The notes under the pieces: model-generated
Told to the model about the DNA's origin: nothing
The model's input: only the letters and a program-made list of their open reading frames with translations
Databases searched by the model: none
Assembly (NCBI RefSeq): GCF_963678635.1
Contig: NC_087064.1
Location: forward strand, 26,578,189-26,642,188
DNA: 64,000 nt
Direction of reading: 5' to 3'
Origin: Symsagittifera roscoffensis
Taxonomy: Eukaryota > Xenacoelomorpha > Acoela > Convolutidae
Translations under genes and position numbers: made by a program
Shown: in pieces, positions 9,374 through 20,423 of the stretch
Layout: every line of letters begins with the position of its first letter
Numbering within the stretch: the first letter of the stretch is position 1

Positions 9374-11893
9374 AAGTATCTGTACATAGACTGAAGTTTC
9401 TGAGAAAATGTCTGAAAAACGATCTAATACCGGACTTTTTGAAGTTTAGGGTCCCCGAGAACGGGGTTTTTTCGGACCAAGCTGTGCATAATTTCCAATT
9501 GAAACTACTAAGGACTGAAACTTCTAGGGCAAATGAGGATAGGAAAAGGTACGAGGAGATGCTAAGGAAAGCAAGATCACTGGTGCAAAAAGAAATTGAC
9601 AAACAGTGGTGGGCATCCATTTTCCGATTCGTGAGGCGTCAAGTTGAGGCAAGCTTAAAGACAACATCAGAAAACCATAGAAAAAAGTTAGAAAAACTGT
9701 CCGAGAGACAAGATAAACCTCTTGGGGGGAGAAATGAGCGATCAGTTAAGGTACTTGATAATATTGAACTGCCTGAATGGGTATATGAAGTGCTATCAAT
9801 GGGCCCCAAGCATCCAATTAGAGACAAATTTAACGAAACACACTTTTTGGCGGATATAGACATTTTTCTCTCAAAATTGAAAAATCAAAAAACATATGGT
9901 GAAACGTTATGTGAAATAGAAGCCGCGGCAAAGGCATATGCAAAAACTGTACGGCAAACCCCAAGAGACAAAGCCGTAGAAAAAACGAGGAAATATCTCA
10001 AAGATAATGGTTTGCTGGCTGTGCCTTTTGATAAGGGGGTTGGTTTTTGCATAATGAGGAAACAAACATATGAATCAAAGCTGGAATCCTTGTTGCAATC
10101 TGCTCAGTTTGTGAAAAAAGATACAACCACTGATGAGGTGATACTGAAAATTGAGAAGAAACTTAACAAAAAATTACTAGCCATGAACAAAAGAGACGAG
10201 ATAAGTGATCATTTATATTCTAAGATGAGATCAACAGGGGGGCAACCCGCCCGTTTGTACGGTTTAGCTAAGGTACACAAGGATGAGACACCCCTACGAC
10301 CTGTACTATCACTTCCCGGCAGCTCGTATGAGAACCTTAACAAAATGCTTGCAAAGTTTTTTGACAACATCGATGGAGCAAATATAGAAACCAATACTAA
10401 AGAGGCTAGAGAAAAAATAGAAAACATTGCTCTAGATCCGGATGAAACCATAATATCTCTTGATGTGAAAAGTTTGTACACCAACGTTCCCCTGAAGGAG
10501 GCAATTGAAATTGCTTTACAGAAGCTGTACAGCCAGGAGTCTCCTCCTGAAATTCAAAGAGCAACCATGAAAAGGCTTTTGAATATGGCGGTCAGCAAAG
10601 TATATTTCGAGTGTAATGATTCATGGTATGTACAAGTTGATGGTTTAGCAATTGGCGCGTCCCTCGCTGTAATTCTGGCAAACTTATGGCTGAAAGAATA
10701 CGAATTTGCTCTATGACAACAAATACCGGTGGGAACGGGGGTACAGCAAATTAATGACAGAAACGGCTTGTGCCCATGTTGCAGCAGGAAAGTCACATTT
10801 AGATCCAAGGGGGTTGAATGCGACAGTTGCCAAAACTGGTATCATTCCAAAATGCGGAAAAACATCCGATGACGTATACGCATCAATAACCGAGATAATC
10901 TGGTACTGTGAAAGCTGCTGCCGAGCTAAGAACAAGGAGAAGGAGACTCCCCAGGTGAAATTGTTCCTCAGGTATGTGGATGACATTGTTAGAACAGTCA
11001 GAGGGGAGCCGAGTTGTCCTCTTGATGCCGCCAATTCTCTTCAACCAGATTTGCAGTTCATTCTAGAGAAAACTAATTCGGAGGTGAATTTGCCGTTCCT
11101 GGATTTGAACATAAATGTATCGCAGGGTAGGCGTGTAACTTGCAGTTGGTATCAAAAACCAACAGATACAGGGACTATACTGAACTATAGAAGCTGCGCC
11201 TCAACTCAGTATAAGCGTAGTGTTATCCAAGGCACTGTACACAGGGTTTTTAGGAGTACATCTAGCTGGGAGCATTTTGATAAGGCTATGGAAACTAAAA
11301 GGGCGCAATGGCTGACAAATCAGTACCCTGAAAATTGGTCCGCAAAGGTGGCTTCAGACGCCTTGTGCAAGATCATCGAGGGTAAGGGCAAGCCCCTGGA
11401 TAGTGACAGGGGTTTGTCAGTTCAATCACCAAAGGATGTGAAGCCCCCAATGCTGATGGTGCAATATAGAGGTAACCAGAGACAATATTTTGCTAACAGG
11501 TTACGAAAACTAACTAACGTTCAAGTGGTTTTCACCACAAGAAAACTGCAATCATGTTTACCATCACTGAAGTCAGCATTTTCTAATGACCTGAAGTCAT
11601 GAGTGGTTTATAAACTGTCATGAAGTGGATGCACTTCCACGTATTTTGGACAAACTGTTCGACATTTGACCACTAGAATTGAGGAACATAAGAAAGCAGA
11701 CTCACCGGTAGGCATCCAACTTCAGCAATGCCAACTTGAGGGAAATAGCGCAGATCTTAGTTGGGAAATTATAGATAGGTCAAACAACCAAACAAAATTG
11801 CTAACACTAGAGGCAATACATATCAGGAAAGAGAAACCGGGCTTGAACACGCGCGATGAGTTTAGGAGCAGGGAGTTAACACTGAAAATTTAG
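9374..11893 (+). pseudogene. PLE reverse transcriptase with PHD insert and GIY-YIG nuclease (copy 1, broken)
   Basis: Coding resemblance starts near 9376 (RLKFLRKCLKNDLIP), before the longest ORF at 9439. The palm motifs follow: FDKGVGFCIMRKQTY, YGLAKVHKDETPLRPVLS, SLDVKSLYTNVPL (RT3, first catalytic Asp), QVDGLAIGASLAVILAN (RT4) and FLRYVDDIV (RT5, catalytic DD). Next come FLDLNINV and SWYQKPTDTG. Downstream, in the same frame as RT5, lie VVYKLS, YFGQT, TRIEEH, LEAIHI and FRSREL, the GIY-YIG endonuclease pattern of PLEs. Breaks: TGA at 10714, a one-base frameshift in the A run near 10850, TGA at 11600 and TGA at 11621. The final stop is TAG at 11891. PLEs copy RNA by target-primed reverse transcription. 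Inactive as it stands under the standard code. Confidence 0.85.
10771..10918 (+). other. PHD-type zinc finger inserted between RT4 and RT5 (copy 1)
   Basis: The first half is read in the frame of the upstream RT ORF (10717 onward), the second in the frame of the RT5 ORF. The ligand pattern is C-x2-C (CPCC), 12 residues, C-x2-C-x4-H (CDSCQNWYH), x2-C, 17 residues, then C-x2-C (CESC), with the Trp two residues before the seventh ligand (WYC) that is typical of PHD fingers. The one-base frameshift falls exactly at the sixth ligand. PHD fingers usually read histone-tail modifications; here a targeting role is only inference. Copy 2 is at 15401-15548. Confidence 0.75.
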
Positions 11894-12318
11894 TCCCAAA
11901 ATATTTTTGGTTTTTTATTCAAAACGTACATGTCTAAATCAAAATTATGACTCAGAAATTTCCAGACAAATTAATTTAAAAATGTTTAATTAATTTTAGA
12001 GGTTTAAAGTATTTTAATCTTAATAGTAATTTAGAGGTCAACTGTGATTGGCTTATTTTTTATCACGATGGTTTAGAACCAAATTGTAAGTGATTTATTG
12101 TAAATAACATTTGTAAATTGATGTTTTATCGTCATTTAGAGTAGTTTATTGTAAAAATCCTGACGATGCACATAGTTGCGAAAACGTTTGAAATTTACTT
12201 TTTAGCAAAAATTTCTTCAGAAAGATTAGTTTTGACTGACATGTGAATTTTTAAAATTTCGATTTAGACGTGAAAGACACGTAACCTTTTAATCTTTCGC
12301 ACACACTAAAAAGGCAAA
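11894..12318. other. PLE 3' spacer
   Basis: AT-rich non-coding sequence between the nuclease stop codon and the inverted-repeat arm; repeated at 16524-16948. No structure recognised. Confidence 0.5.
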
Positions 12319-12980
12319 AACACAACAACAGAATTCTCAACGAGAACAACAACGCTATTCCTGGACGGAGAGAATACGAACGATACGAGCATTATCGCAA
12401 ACGATGATAACCATTCCGATTTGTAACAATTGTGCCGCTACAATCGCTACAACGCAAAACCCGAGAACCAGAAAGGGTATTACGACGGCGAGTCTAGCCT
12501 TCTGGGAACAAATAGGACTGCTATTTCCCCGGGTTCGAGAATCCGGAGGGGTCTCGGGACTAGAACTCAAACTGTATTTTACGAAGTTTCAGCTTCCTGG
12601 TCATGTCCTGAATTGAATTACTAACATCTAGATTCGTGTTCAGATAATGAGAAGCTAGGAGTTGAGGGAAAGGGTTGATCATCTTCGATGGAGATGATGA
12701 TTTTACTACTGAATAATAAGAATAGTAATATAAGAAATATGTTGTAGCCCCGTTTTTAGGAGTGACCTTGTGGTCTGGGGATACTGAGACCCAGCCATGA
12801 GCTCACTAGTTCGATCGAAGCCGGAAACGTTTTTGTCGACCCGATGTTAGAAAGACCACCAAAAGAACTGGCTTTGGTAGACACGGTTAAAATCATGTAG
12901 AGCTTTGCTTAGACGCTAACCAGTCGTTTTAGAACCTAGCTTTATTTTCCTTCGATATGTACTTCCGGGTGAATGTTACA
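12319..12980 (-). repeat. Right arm of the inverted repeat (PLE unit 1)
   Basis: Reverse-complement partner of 7927-8612, starting ~430 bp after the nuclease stop codon. It is part of the 4630-bp unit and so recurs in unit 2. The short ORFs here are not conserved coding sequence. Confidence 0.8.
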
Positions 12981-14003
12981 TTGCTTCAGAGTTTTCCCCA
13001 TAATTTTGAAATAAATATTATTTTATTTAACTATTTTAGTAGTGTGTTTTTTAGTTAGTTCAGGGTATTTTTTTGTTTGTTTTCAATATTCGACCAATTG
13101 TAGATCTGATTTATTGTGAATAAATAAAATAATATAAAAAAATTTTTTGTTTGAAAAGAAAAATTTCAAATCTATATCATATTTTTAGATGAAATTTTTT
13201 TTGGTTTCATGGCTTAATTGGATATGAGGTTTTGCATAGTTTTTTCAAAGATTTTTCTTCATCTGTTAAAAAAGAAATTGAACTTCTGAAACATAGCTTT
13301 CCTGAGCTGAAAGTTAAAACTGCTTCATGAGTGATTGTTTTGAAGGTCAAAACTTTGGTTGAAGAAACTTTTGTTTATCTGTCAATTGTAAGTCAACTGC
13401 ATAATGTTGTTACTCTAGCGAGTTTGCTAGTACGAAGCTTCTTTTTTCCAACCGAATTCGCTTATAAACCACGATAAATCTTGATTTGCTATAATCATGA
13501 TCGGAATTTTATTAGAAATTTCATAGCATCTCATTGCCGATTTTTTATTACTCAACCTTACCATAAGCAAGGGTATTGCAATCGGGTACTAGACTTTTCC
13601 CCCATAAATTATTTTGTTCAGAGAATGCTTAAAATTATATGCTCTATTTAGGTTCAGTTTATAATCAATTCAAATTTTGTTTCATCGCATGCACACTTGG
13701 TCAAGACAAAACGAATGCGCCTGGTACTGCAAAGGTTCAGGGTTCGAATCTGACAGGACCTGTTTTTTCAAAGGGGAGTACTCCGTTTGAAAAAATCATC
13801 GTCGGCGTACTATTGTCTGCTTATGTTTTGCCGGATTAGTTGCCGTTTTATAGATTTTAAAAAATCTTTCAGTTACAGTTGATTTTAGTATTCTGATTTA
13901 CTTCTGCTGTTTGTAATTTTACTGTCTTTGTTTTCGTATATATATATATTTTTTTTGGCCTACATATTTTTTCTGCCCAAATGATTTCGGCCTGTTTTTA
14001 ATA
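12981..14003. other. PLE unit tail, AT-rich, with tRNA-like relic
   Basis: No genes. A ~55-bp block at 13565-13622 (GCAATCGGGTACTAG core) has a diverged copy at 39210-39272 in the host gene. A TA microsatellite lies near 13937. The whole tail is repeated at 17611-18632. Confidence 0.5.
13696..13762 (+). repeat. tRNA-like relic (T-arm with box B), also at 18326-18392
   Basis: The T-arm folds as TCAGG / GTTCGAA / TCTGA, and GGGTTCGAATC is a good box B. TGGTCAAGACA, 35 to 40 bases upstream, resembles box A. The anticodon arm does not fold properly, so this is a SINE or tRNA relic and not a working tRNA gene. Confidence 0.4.
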
Positions 14004-16523
14004 AAGTATCTGTACATAGACTGAAGTTTCTGAGAAAATGTCTGAAAAACGATCTAATACCGGACTTTTTGAAGTTTAGGGTCCCCGAGAACGGGGTTTT
14101 TTCGGACCAAGCTGTGCATAATTTCCAATTGAAACTACTAAGGACTGAAACTTCTAGGGCAAATGAGGATAGGAAAAGGTACGAGGAGATGCTAAGGAAA
14201 GCAAGATCACTGGTGCAAAAAGAAATTGACAAACAGTGGTGGGCATCCATTTTCCGATTCGTGAGGCGTCAAGTTGAGGCAAGCTTAAAGACAACATCAG
14301 AAAACCATAGAAAAAAGTTAGAAAAACTGTCCGAGAGACAAGATAAACCTCTTGGGGGGAGAAATGAGCGATCAGTTAAGGTACTTGATAATATTGAACT
14401 GCCTGAATGGGTATATGAAGTGCTATCAATGGGCCCCAAGCATCCAATTAGAGACAAATTTAACGAAACACACTTTTTGGCGGATATAGACATTTTTCTC
14501 TCAAAATTGAAAAATCAAAAAACATATGGTGAAACGTTATGTGAAATAGAAGCCGCGGCAAAGGCATATGCAAAAACTGTACGGCAAACCCCAAGAGACA
14601 AAGCCGTAGAAAAAACGAGGAAATATCTCAAAGATAATGGTTTGCTGGCTGTGCCTTTTGATAAGGGGGTTGGTTTTTGCATAATGAGGAAACAAACATA
14701 TGAATCAAAGCTGGAATCCTTGTTGCAATCTGCTCAGTTTGTGAAAAAAGATACAACCACTGATGAGGTGATACTGAAAATTGAGAAGAAACTTAACAAA
14801 AAATTACTAGCCATGAACAAAAGAGACGAGATAAGTGATCATTTATATTCTAAGATGAGATCAACAGGGGGGCAACCCGCCCGTTTGTACGGTTTAGCTA
14901 AGGTACACAAGGATGAGACACCCCTACGACCTGTACTATCACTTCCCGGCAGCTCGTATGAGAACCTTAACAAAATGCTTGCAAAGTTTTTTGACAACAT
15001 CGATGGAGCAAATATAGAAACCAATACTAAAGAGGCTAGAGAAAAAATAGAAAACATTGCTCTAGATCCGGATGAAACCATAATATCTCTTGATGTGAAA
15101 AGTTTGTACACCAACGTTCCCCTGAAGGAGGCAATTGAAATTGCTTTACAGAAGCTGTACAGCCAGGAGTCTCCTCCTGAAATTCAAAGAGCAACCATGA
15201 AAAGGCTTTTGAATATGGCGGTCAGCAAAGTATATTTCGAGTGTAATGATTCATGGTATGTACAAGTTGATGGTTTAGCAATTGGCGCGTCCCTCGCTGT
15301 AATTCTGGCAAACTTATGGCTGAAAGAATACGAATTTGCTCTATGACAACAAATACCGGTGGGAACGGGGGTACAGCAAATTAATGACAGAAACGGCTTG
15401 TGCCCATGTTGCAGCAGGAAAGTCACATTTAGATCCAAGGGGGTTGAATGCGACAGTTGCCAAAACTGGTATCATTCCAAAATGCGGAAAAACATCCGAT
15501 GACGTATACGCATCAATAACCGAGATAATCTGGTACTGTGAAAGCTGCTGCCGAGCTAAGAACAAGGAGAAGGAGACTCCCCAGGTGAAATTGTTCCTCA
15601 GGTATGTGGATGACATTGTTAGAACAGTCAGAGGGGAGCCGAGTTGTCCTCTTGATGCCGCCAATTCTCTTCAACCAGATTTGCAGTTCATTCTAGAGAA
15701 AACTAATTCGGAGGTGAATTTGCCGTTCCTGGATTTGAACATAAATGTATCGCAGGGTAGGCGTGTAACTTGCAGTTGGTATCAAAAACCAACAGATACA
15801 GGGACTATACTGAACTATAGAAGCTGCGCCTCAACTCAGTATAAGCGTAGTGTTATCCAAGGCACTGTACACAGGGTTTTTAGGAGTACATCTAGCTGGG
15901 AGCATTTTGATAAGGCTATGGAAACTAAAAGGGCGCAATGGCTGACAAATCAGTACCCTGAAAATTGGTCCGCAAAGGTGGCTTCAGACGCCTTGTGCAA
16001 GATCATCGAGGGTAAGGGCAAGCCCCTGGATAGTGACAGGGGTTTGTCAGTTCAATCAACAAAGGATGTGAAGCCCCCAATGCTGATGGTGCAATATAGA
16101 GGTAACCAGAGACAATATTTTGCTAACAGGTTACGAAAACTAACTAACGTTCAAGTGGTTTTCACCACAAGAAAACTGCAATCATGTTTACCATCACTGA
16201 AGTCAGCATTTTCTAATGACCTGAAGTCATGAGTGGTTTATAAACTGTCATGAAGTGGATGCACTTCCACGTATTTTGGACAAACTGTTCGACATTTGAC
16301 CACTAGAATTGAGGAACATAAGAAAGCAGACTCACCGGTAGGCATCCAACTTCAGCAATGCCAACTTGAGTGAAATAGCGCAGATCTTAGTTGGGAAATT
16401 ATAGATAGGTCAAACAACCAAACAAAATTGCTAACACTAGAGGCAATACATATCAGGAAAGAGAAACCGGGCTTGAACACGCGCGATGAGTTTAGGAGCA
16501 GGGAGTTAACACTGAAAATTTAG
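14004..16523 (+). pseudogene. PLE reverse transcriptase with PHD insert and GIY-YIG nuclease (copy 2, broken)
   Basis: Same domains and the same four breaks as copy 1, at +4630 (15344 TGA, ~15480 frameshift, 16230 and 16251 TGA). It carries one missense change (16059, Pro to Thr) and one additional TGA at 16371 in the nuclease domain. The shared breaks show that the damage preceded the duplication. The additional stop in copy 2 shows that at least a little divergence followed. Confidence 0.85.
15401..15548 (+). other. PHD-type zinc finger inserted between RT4 and RT5 (copy 2)
   Basis: Identical to 10771-10918 at offset 4630, including the frameshift at the sixth zinc ligand. Confidence 0.75.
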
Positions 16524-16948
16524 TCCCAAAATATTTTTGGTTTTTTATTCAAAACGTACATGTCTAAATCAAAATTATGACTCAGAAATTTCCAGACAAA
16601 TTAATTTAAAAATGTTTAATTAATTTTAGAGGTTTAAAGTATTTTAATCTTAATAGTAATTTAGAGGTCAACTGTGATTGGCTTATTTTTTATCACGATG
16701 GTTTAGAACCAAATTGTAAGTGATTTATTGTAAATAACATTTGTAAATTGATGTTTTATCGTCATTTAGAGTAGTTTATTGTAAAAATCCTGACGATGCA
16801 CATAGTTGCGAAAACGTTTGAAATTTACTTTTTAGCAAAAATTTCTTCAGAAAGATTAGTTTTGACTGACATGTGAATTTTTAAAATTTCGATTTAGACG
16901 TGAAAGACACGTAACCTTTTAATCTTTCGCACACACTAAAAAGGCAAA

Positions 16949-17610
16949 AACACAACAACAGAATTCTCAACGAGAACAACAACGCTATTCCTGGACGGAG
17001 AGAATACGAACGATACGAGCATTATCGCAAACGATGATAACCATTCCGATTTGTAACAATTGTGCCGCTACAATCGCTACAACGCAAAACCCGAGAACCA
17101 GAAAGGGTATTACGACGGCGAGTCTAGCCTTCTGGGAACAAATAGGACTGCTATTTCCCCGGGTTCGAGAATCCGGAGGGGTCTCGGGACTAGAACTCAA
17201 ACTGTATTTTACGAAGTTTCAGCTTCCTGGTCATGTCCTGAATTGAATTACTAACATCTAGATTCGTGTTCAGATAATGAGAAGCTAGGAGTTGAGGGAA
17301 AGGGTTGATCATCTTCGATGGAGATGATGATTTTACTACTGAATAATAAGAATAGTAATATAAGAAATATGTTGTAGCCCCGTTTTTAGGAGTGACCTTG
17401 TGGTCTGGGGATACTGAGACCCAGCCATGAGCTCACTAGTTCGATCGAAGCCGGAAACGTTTTTGTCGACCCGATGTTAGAAAGACCACCAAAAGAACTG
17501 GCTTTGGTAGACACGGTTAAAATCATGTAGAGCTTTGCTTAGACGCTAACCAGTCGTTTTAGAACCTAGCTTTATTTTCCTTCGATATGTACTTCCGGGT
17601 GAATGTTACA
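16949..17610 (-). repeat. Right arm of the inverted repeat (PLE unit 2)
   Basis: Copy of 12319-12980 at offset 4630. Unit 2 has no left arm because its duplication starts inside the coding region. Confidence 0.8.
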
Positions 17611-18843
17611 TTGCTTCAGAGTTTTCCCCATAATTTTGAAATAAATATTATTTTATTTAACTATTTTAGTAGTGTGTTTTTTAGTTAGTTCAGGGTATTT
17701 TTTTGTTTGTTTTCAATATTCGACCAATTGTAGATCTGATTTATTGTGAATAAATAAAATAATATAAAAAAATTTTTTGTTTGAAAAGAAAAATTTCAAA
17801 TCTATATCATATTTTTAGATGAAATTTTTTTTGGTTTCATGGCTTAATTGGATATGAGGTTTTGCATAGTTTTTTCAAAGATTTTTCTTCATCTGTTAAA
17901 AAAGAAATTGAACTTCTGAAACATAGCTTTCCTGAGCTGAAAGTTAAAACTGCTTCATGAGTGATTGTTTTGAAGGTCAAAACTTTGGTTGAAGAAACTT
18001 TTGTTTATCTGTCAATTGTAAGTCAACTGCATAATGTTGTTACTCTAGCGAGTTTGCTAGTACGAAGCTTCTTTTTTCCAACCGAATTCGCTTATAAACC
18101 ACGATAAATCTTGATTTGCTATAATCATGATCGGAATTTTATTAGAAATTTCATAGCATCTCATTGCCGATTTTTTATTACTCAACCTTACCATAAGCAA
18201 GGGTATTGCAATCGGGTACTAGACTTTTCCCCCATAAATTATTTTGTTCAGAGAATGCTTAAAATTATATGCTCTATTTAGGTTCAGTTTATAATCAATT
18301 CAAATTTTGTTTCATCGCATGCACACTTGGTCAAGACAAAACGAATGCGCCTGGTACTGCAAAGGTTCAGGGTTCGAATCTGACAGGACCTGTTTTTTCA
18401 AAGGGGAGTACTCCGTTTGAAAAAATCATCGTCGGCGTACTATTGTCTGCTTATGTTTTGCCGGATTAGTTGCCGTTTTATAGATTTTAAAAAATCTTTC
18501 AGTTACAGTTGATTTTAGTATTCTGATTTACTTCTGCTGTTTGTAATTTTACTGTCTTTGTTTTCGTATATATATATATTTTTTTTGGCCTACATATTTT
18601 TTCTGCCCAAATGATTTCGGCCTGTTTTTAATTGCCTTAGTGAACTAATTTCGAGTTAATTCAACGGATGCATATTTTTTATGCTCTCCTCTGCATCGCA
18701 CAGAATGTCTTAAAAGATATAATAGTTTAAGTTATTCATAACAACAAATTTTTTCGGCTTGATAGTTTTCGGCTTATATTATTTCGGCTTGTTGGTCTCA
18801 TACTGCGTCTTTCGAAAGCAGAAAAAAGTGGGTGCTGGACATC

Positions 18844-19272
18844 AAGCCGACGGGACTTCAAGCCGAATTCTAAAATTAGGGACTTCAAGCCGAATAGTTC
18901 TTTATAAAGTCGTGAAATATGATTAATTTGAAAACTTTTTTGAAGAATTTCTGAATCTCATGATCTTTCTTTACTAGTTATCGGCGTTTTCATAAAATTT
19001 AAGCCTTCGAAGGATGTTTCGGATAGTTGGAAAGTAAAACATGGTTGAAGGCTTTTTTCATGTTTATAATTTATGCATTTCAAAAACCGGCTGATGTTAT
19101 AAACGGATGCCAATCACAAATGGTGCATTGTCATGAAAAACGCTTATCATGGACTAAATTTTCCAAAAATTTTGAAAAGCAACGTTTTACAGATGATAAA
19201 ATTGTGTTTTGAGGTGCCTGTAAAGTTTTAATTTCGGCTTCAAGTCCCTTCGGCTTGAAGTCCCGTCGGCTT
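18844..19272. repeat. Inverted repeat with perfect 24-bp arms, MITE-like
   Basis: Left arm 18844-18867 and right arm 19249-19272 are exact reverse complements (AAGCCGACGGGACTTCAAGC… against its complement). Weaker pairing continues outward for ~10 bases. The word AAGCCGA / GGGACTTC recurs inside both ends (near 18880 and 19235). No target duplication seen. Possibly a fold-back element. Confidence 0.65.
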
Positions 19273-19576
19273 GTTGTCCTAGACCCGAAAAAAGTGTCTG
19301 CGTTTTGAGGGCGAGGGGGCTTAATAACTTTTTTAGTCTTAATTTTTTTAAAAACTTTTTTATTGTTTATTTTTTACTTTTTTATTGGATTATTAGGTTT
19401 CGGCCTATATTATATCGGCTTAGTGGCCTCATTTACGTTTATTTGACGAGTGAATAAAGTAACTTTTTTTTCATTTTCATAAGTTGTTGTTTTATTCGGC
19501 TTCACGTTGTTCCATAACTACCACTAGTTTTTTCGTTTTTTTTTCTTCAATTTTCTTATTTTGTATCGCAAGTGGT

Positions 19577-19593
19577 GCGAAGCTCAGCTTCGC
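19577..19593. repeat. Hairpin repeat GCGAAGCT-C-AGCTTCGC (family of four)
   Basis: Perfect 8-bp arms with a one-base loop, followed by CTCTG. Relatives lie at 38829-38850, 40603-40624 and 40675-40697, each with GCGAA…TTCGC or a partial form followed by TCTG, and most preceded by TTGTAT. This is a dispersed short repeat of unknown class. Confidence 0.5.
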
Positions 19594-20118
19594 CTCTGAG
19601 TTCGAGGCTTATTTGTACTTTTTTGTATTTTATTTTGCTTCGCCTTTTGGTTAATAATACCTCTGTTAATAAAATGTTTTTTTTTTGTAACGTGGGAGAG
19701 ATAGCTCAATATGTCATAACGCGGGACGTGCTCAATTAGTTTCAAGTGAGTTTTCCTGTCTGCGAGTAAAAACACCTAATACTACTCTGCTGTAATAGTT
19801 TAAATTGTTTGAGGCTTTATAATTTTCGACTGTCATATTCATAACTAAACAGTTTAAACGGTGGTCGATATTGCGATAAGTGGCGGACTCTTAAAATAAT
19901 CAAAGCGCTTGCCAATCTTTAAAGAACGAACAAAAATATATTGGTGCATGAAAATAAACGGTAAAAAACTGGCTCTCATCTTTGATTAAATTTGATATTG
20001 CTTGAACATTTTGTTGATACTGCTGCTAAATTTAATATACGTAAAATCAAATGTAATATGCAGTGCCGCACAGTTTTTATCTTACACTTAATATGAGAAC
20101 AGATTTCTATCGGTGAAA

Positions 20119-20423
20119 ATGAATCGGCAGAAAGCGAGTTCTCCCAATCGACGTAACCTGTCTTATTTATCTCCTCAGATTGGGTTTGATTCCAAAATAT
20201 CGCCTATTTGTGATGGAAAAGTGGAGAATAATGTGGAGGTTGAGAAAATATCGAAGAATTTGGCTGAGTTGGAGCAACTGCGAGGTGATTTGTCCGTCTC
20301 CTCCATTGGCGCAATGGGAGGAAGAGGACGTCCGACAACGATTAAAAAGAAAGATTCTATTTTGAATATCGAGAAACCGCACCTTCCCACTTTGAACAAT
20401 GGGAATGGAACAATAACTCCAAG
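20119..20423 (+). CDS. Spectrin-repeat protein, exon 1 (or first exon in window)
   Basis: The ATG at 20119 is followed by an open frame to AAG/GTATGA at 20423, ending in phase 2. The 101 codons are Ser/Asn/basic-rich and look unstructured (MNRQKASSPNRRNLS…), with a short helical stretch (EKISKNLAELEQLRGDL). There is no CH actin-binding domain. An upstream in-frame TAA at 20089 is consistent with a translation start, but a weak acceptor (GAACAG) near 20103 means it could be an internal exon. Splicing to 20768 keeps the frame. Confidence 0.6.

Larger units (their letters stand above)
9374..14003 (+). mobile_element. Penelope-like element, tandem unit 1 (4630 bp)
   Basis: Direct repeat unit; 9374 onward is repeated from 14004 at a constant offset of 4630. 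It contains a broken RT-PHD-GIY-YIG reading frame (to 11893), a spacer, the right inverted-repeat arm and a ~1-kb AT-rich tail with a tRNA-like relic. Comparing the units I found only two base differences in the coding part (11429 C/A and 11741 G/T). The reverse transcriptase and nuclease are of the Penelope family, not LTR or LINE. Confidence 0.85.
14004..18632 (+). mobile_element. Penelope-like element, tandem unit 2 (5'-truncated, head-to-tail)
   Basis: Starts abruptly inside the N-terminal RT coding region, directly joined to the 3' end of unit 1 (…TTTTTAAT/AAAGTATC…). It ends at 18632, where the sequence departs from unit 1. No target duplication is visible. Head-to-tail copies are known for PLEs; duplication by recombination or a false assembly duplication are alternatives. 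Confidence 0.8.
18633..20118. other. Gene-free region upstream of the spectrin-repeat gene
   Basis: Rich in a CGGCTT word (for example 18768-18800, echoed at 19396-19430) and T runs. It contains a perfect inverted repeat (18844/19249) and a hairpin repeat (19577). No protein-coding ORF recognised. Any promoter of the downstream gene could lie here, but I see no distinct motif. Confidence 0.5.

Noticed and set aside
12355-12570. ORFs in the inverted-repeat arms (also 8316-8570, 16985-17200)
   Set aside because: No conserved protein between the diverged arms, overlapping ORFs on both strands, no domain.
13696-13762. Functional tRNA gene
   Set aside because: Only the T-arm folds well; the anticodon arm and 5' acceptor strand are missing, and it lies inside a duplicated mobile element.
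9374-18632. Genome-wide TGA reassignment
   Set aside because: Host exons need TGA as a stop (none in frame across ~1146 codons), and the PLE also has a frameshift, so simple decay explains the stops.
19690-19760. tRNA-like stretch (TAGCTCAATATG … GTTTCAAGT)
   Set aside because: Box A-like start but poor box B and no cloverleaf; too weak to annotate.
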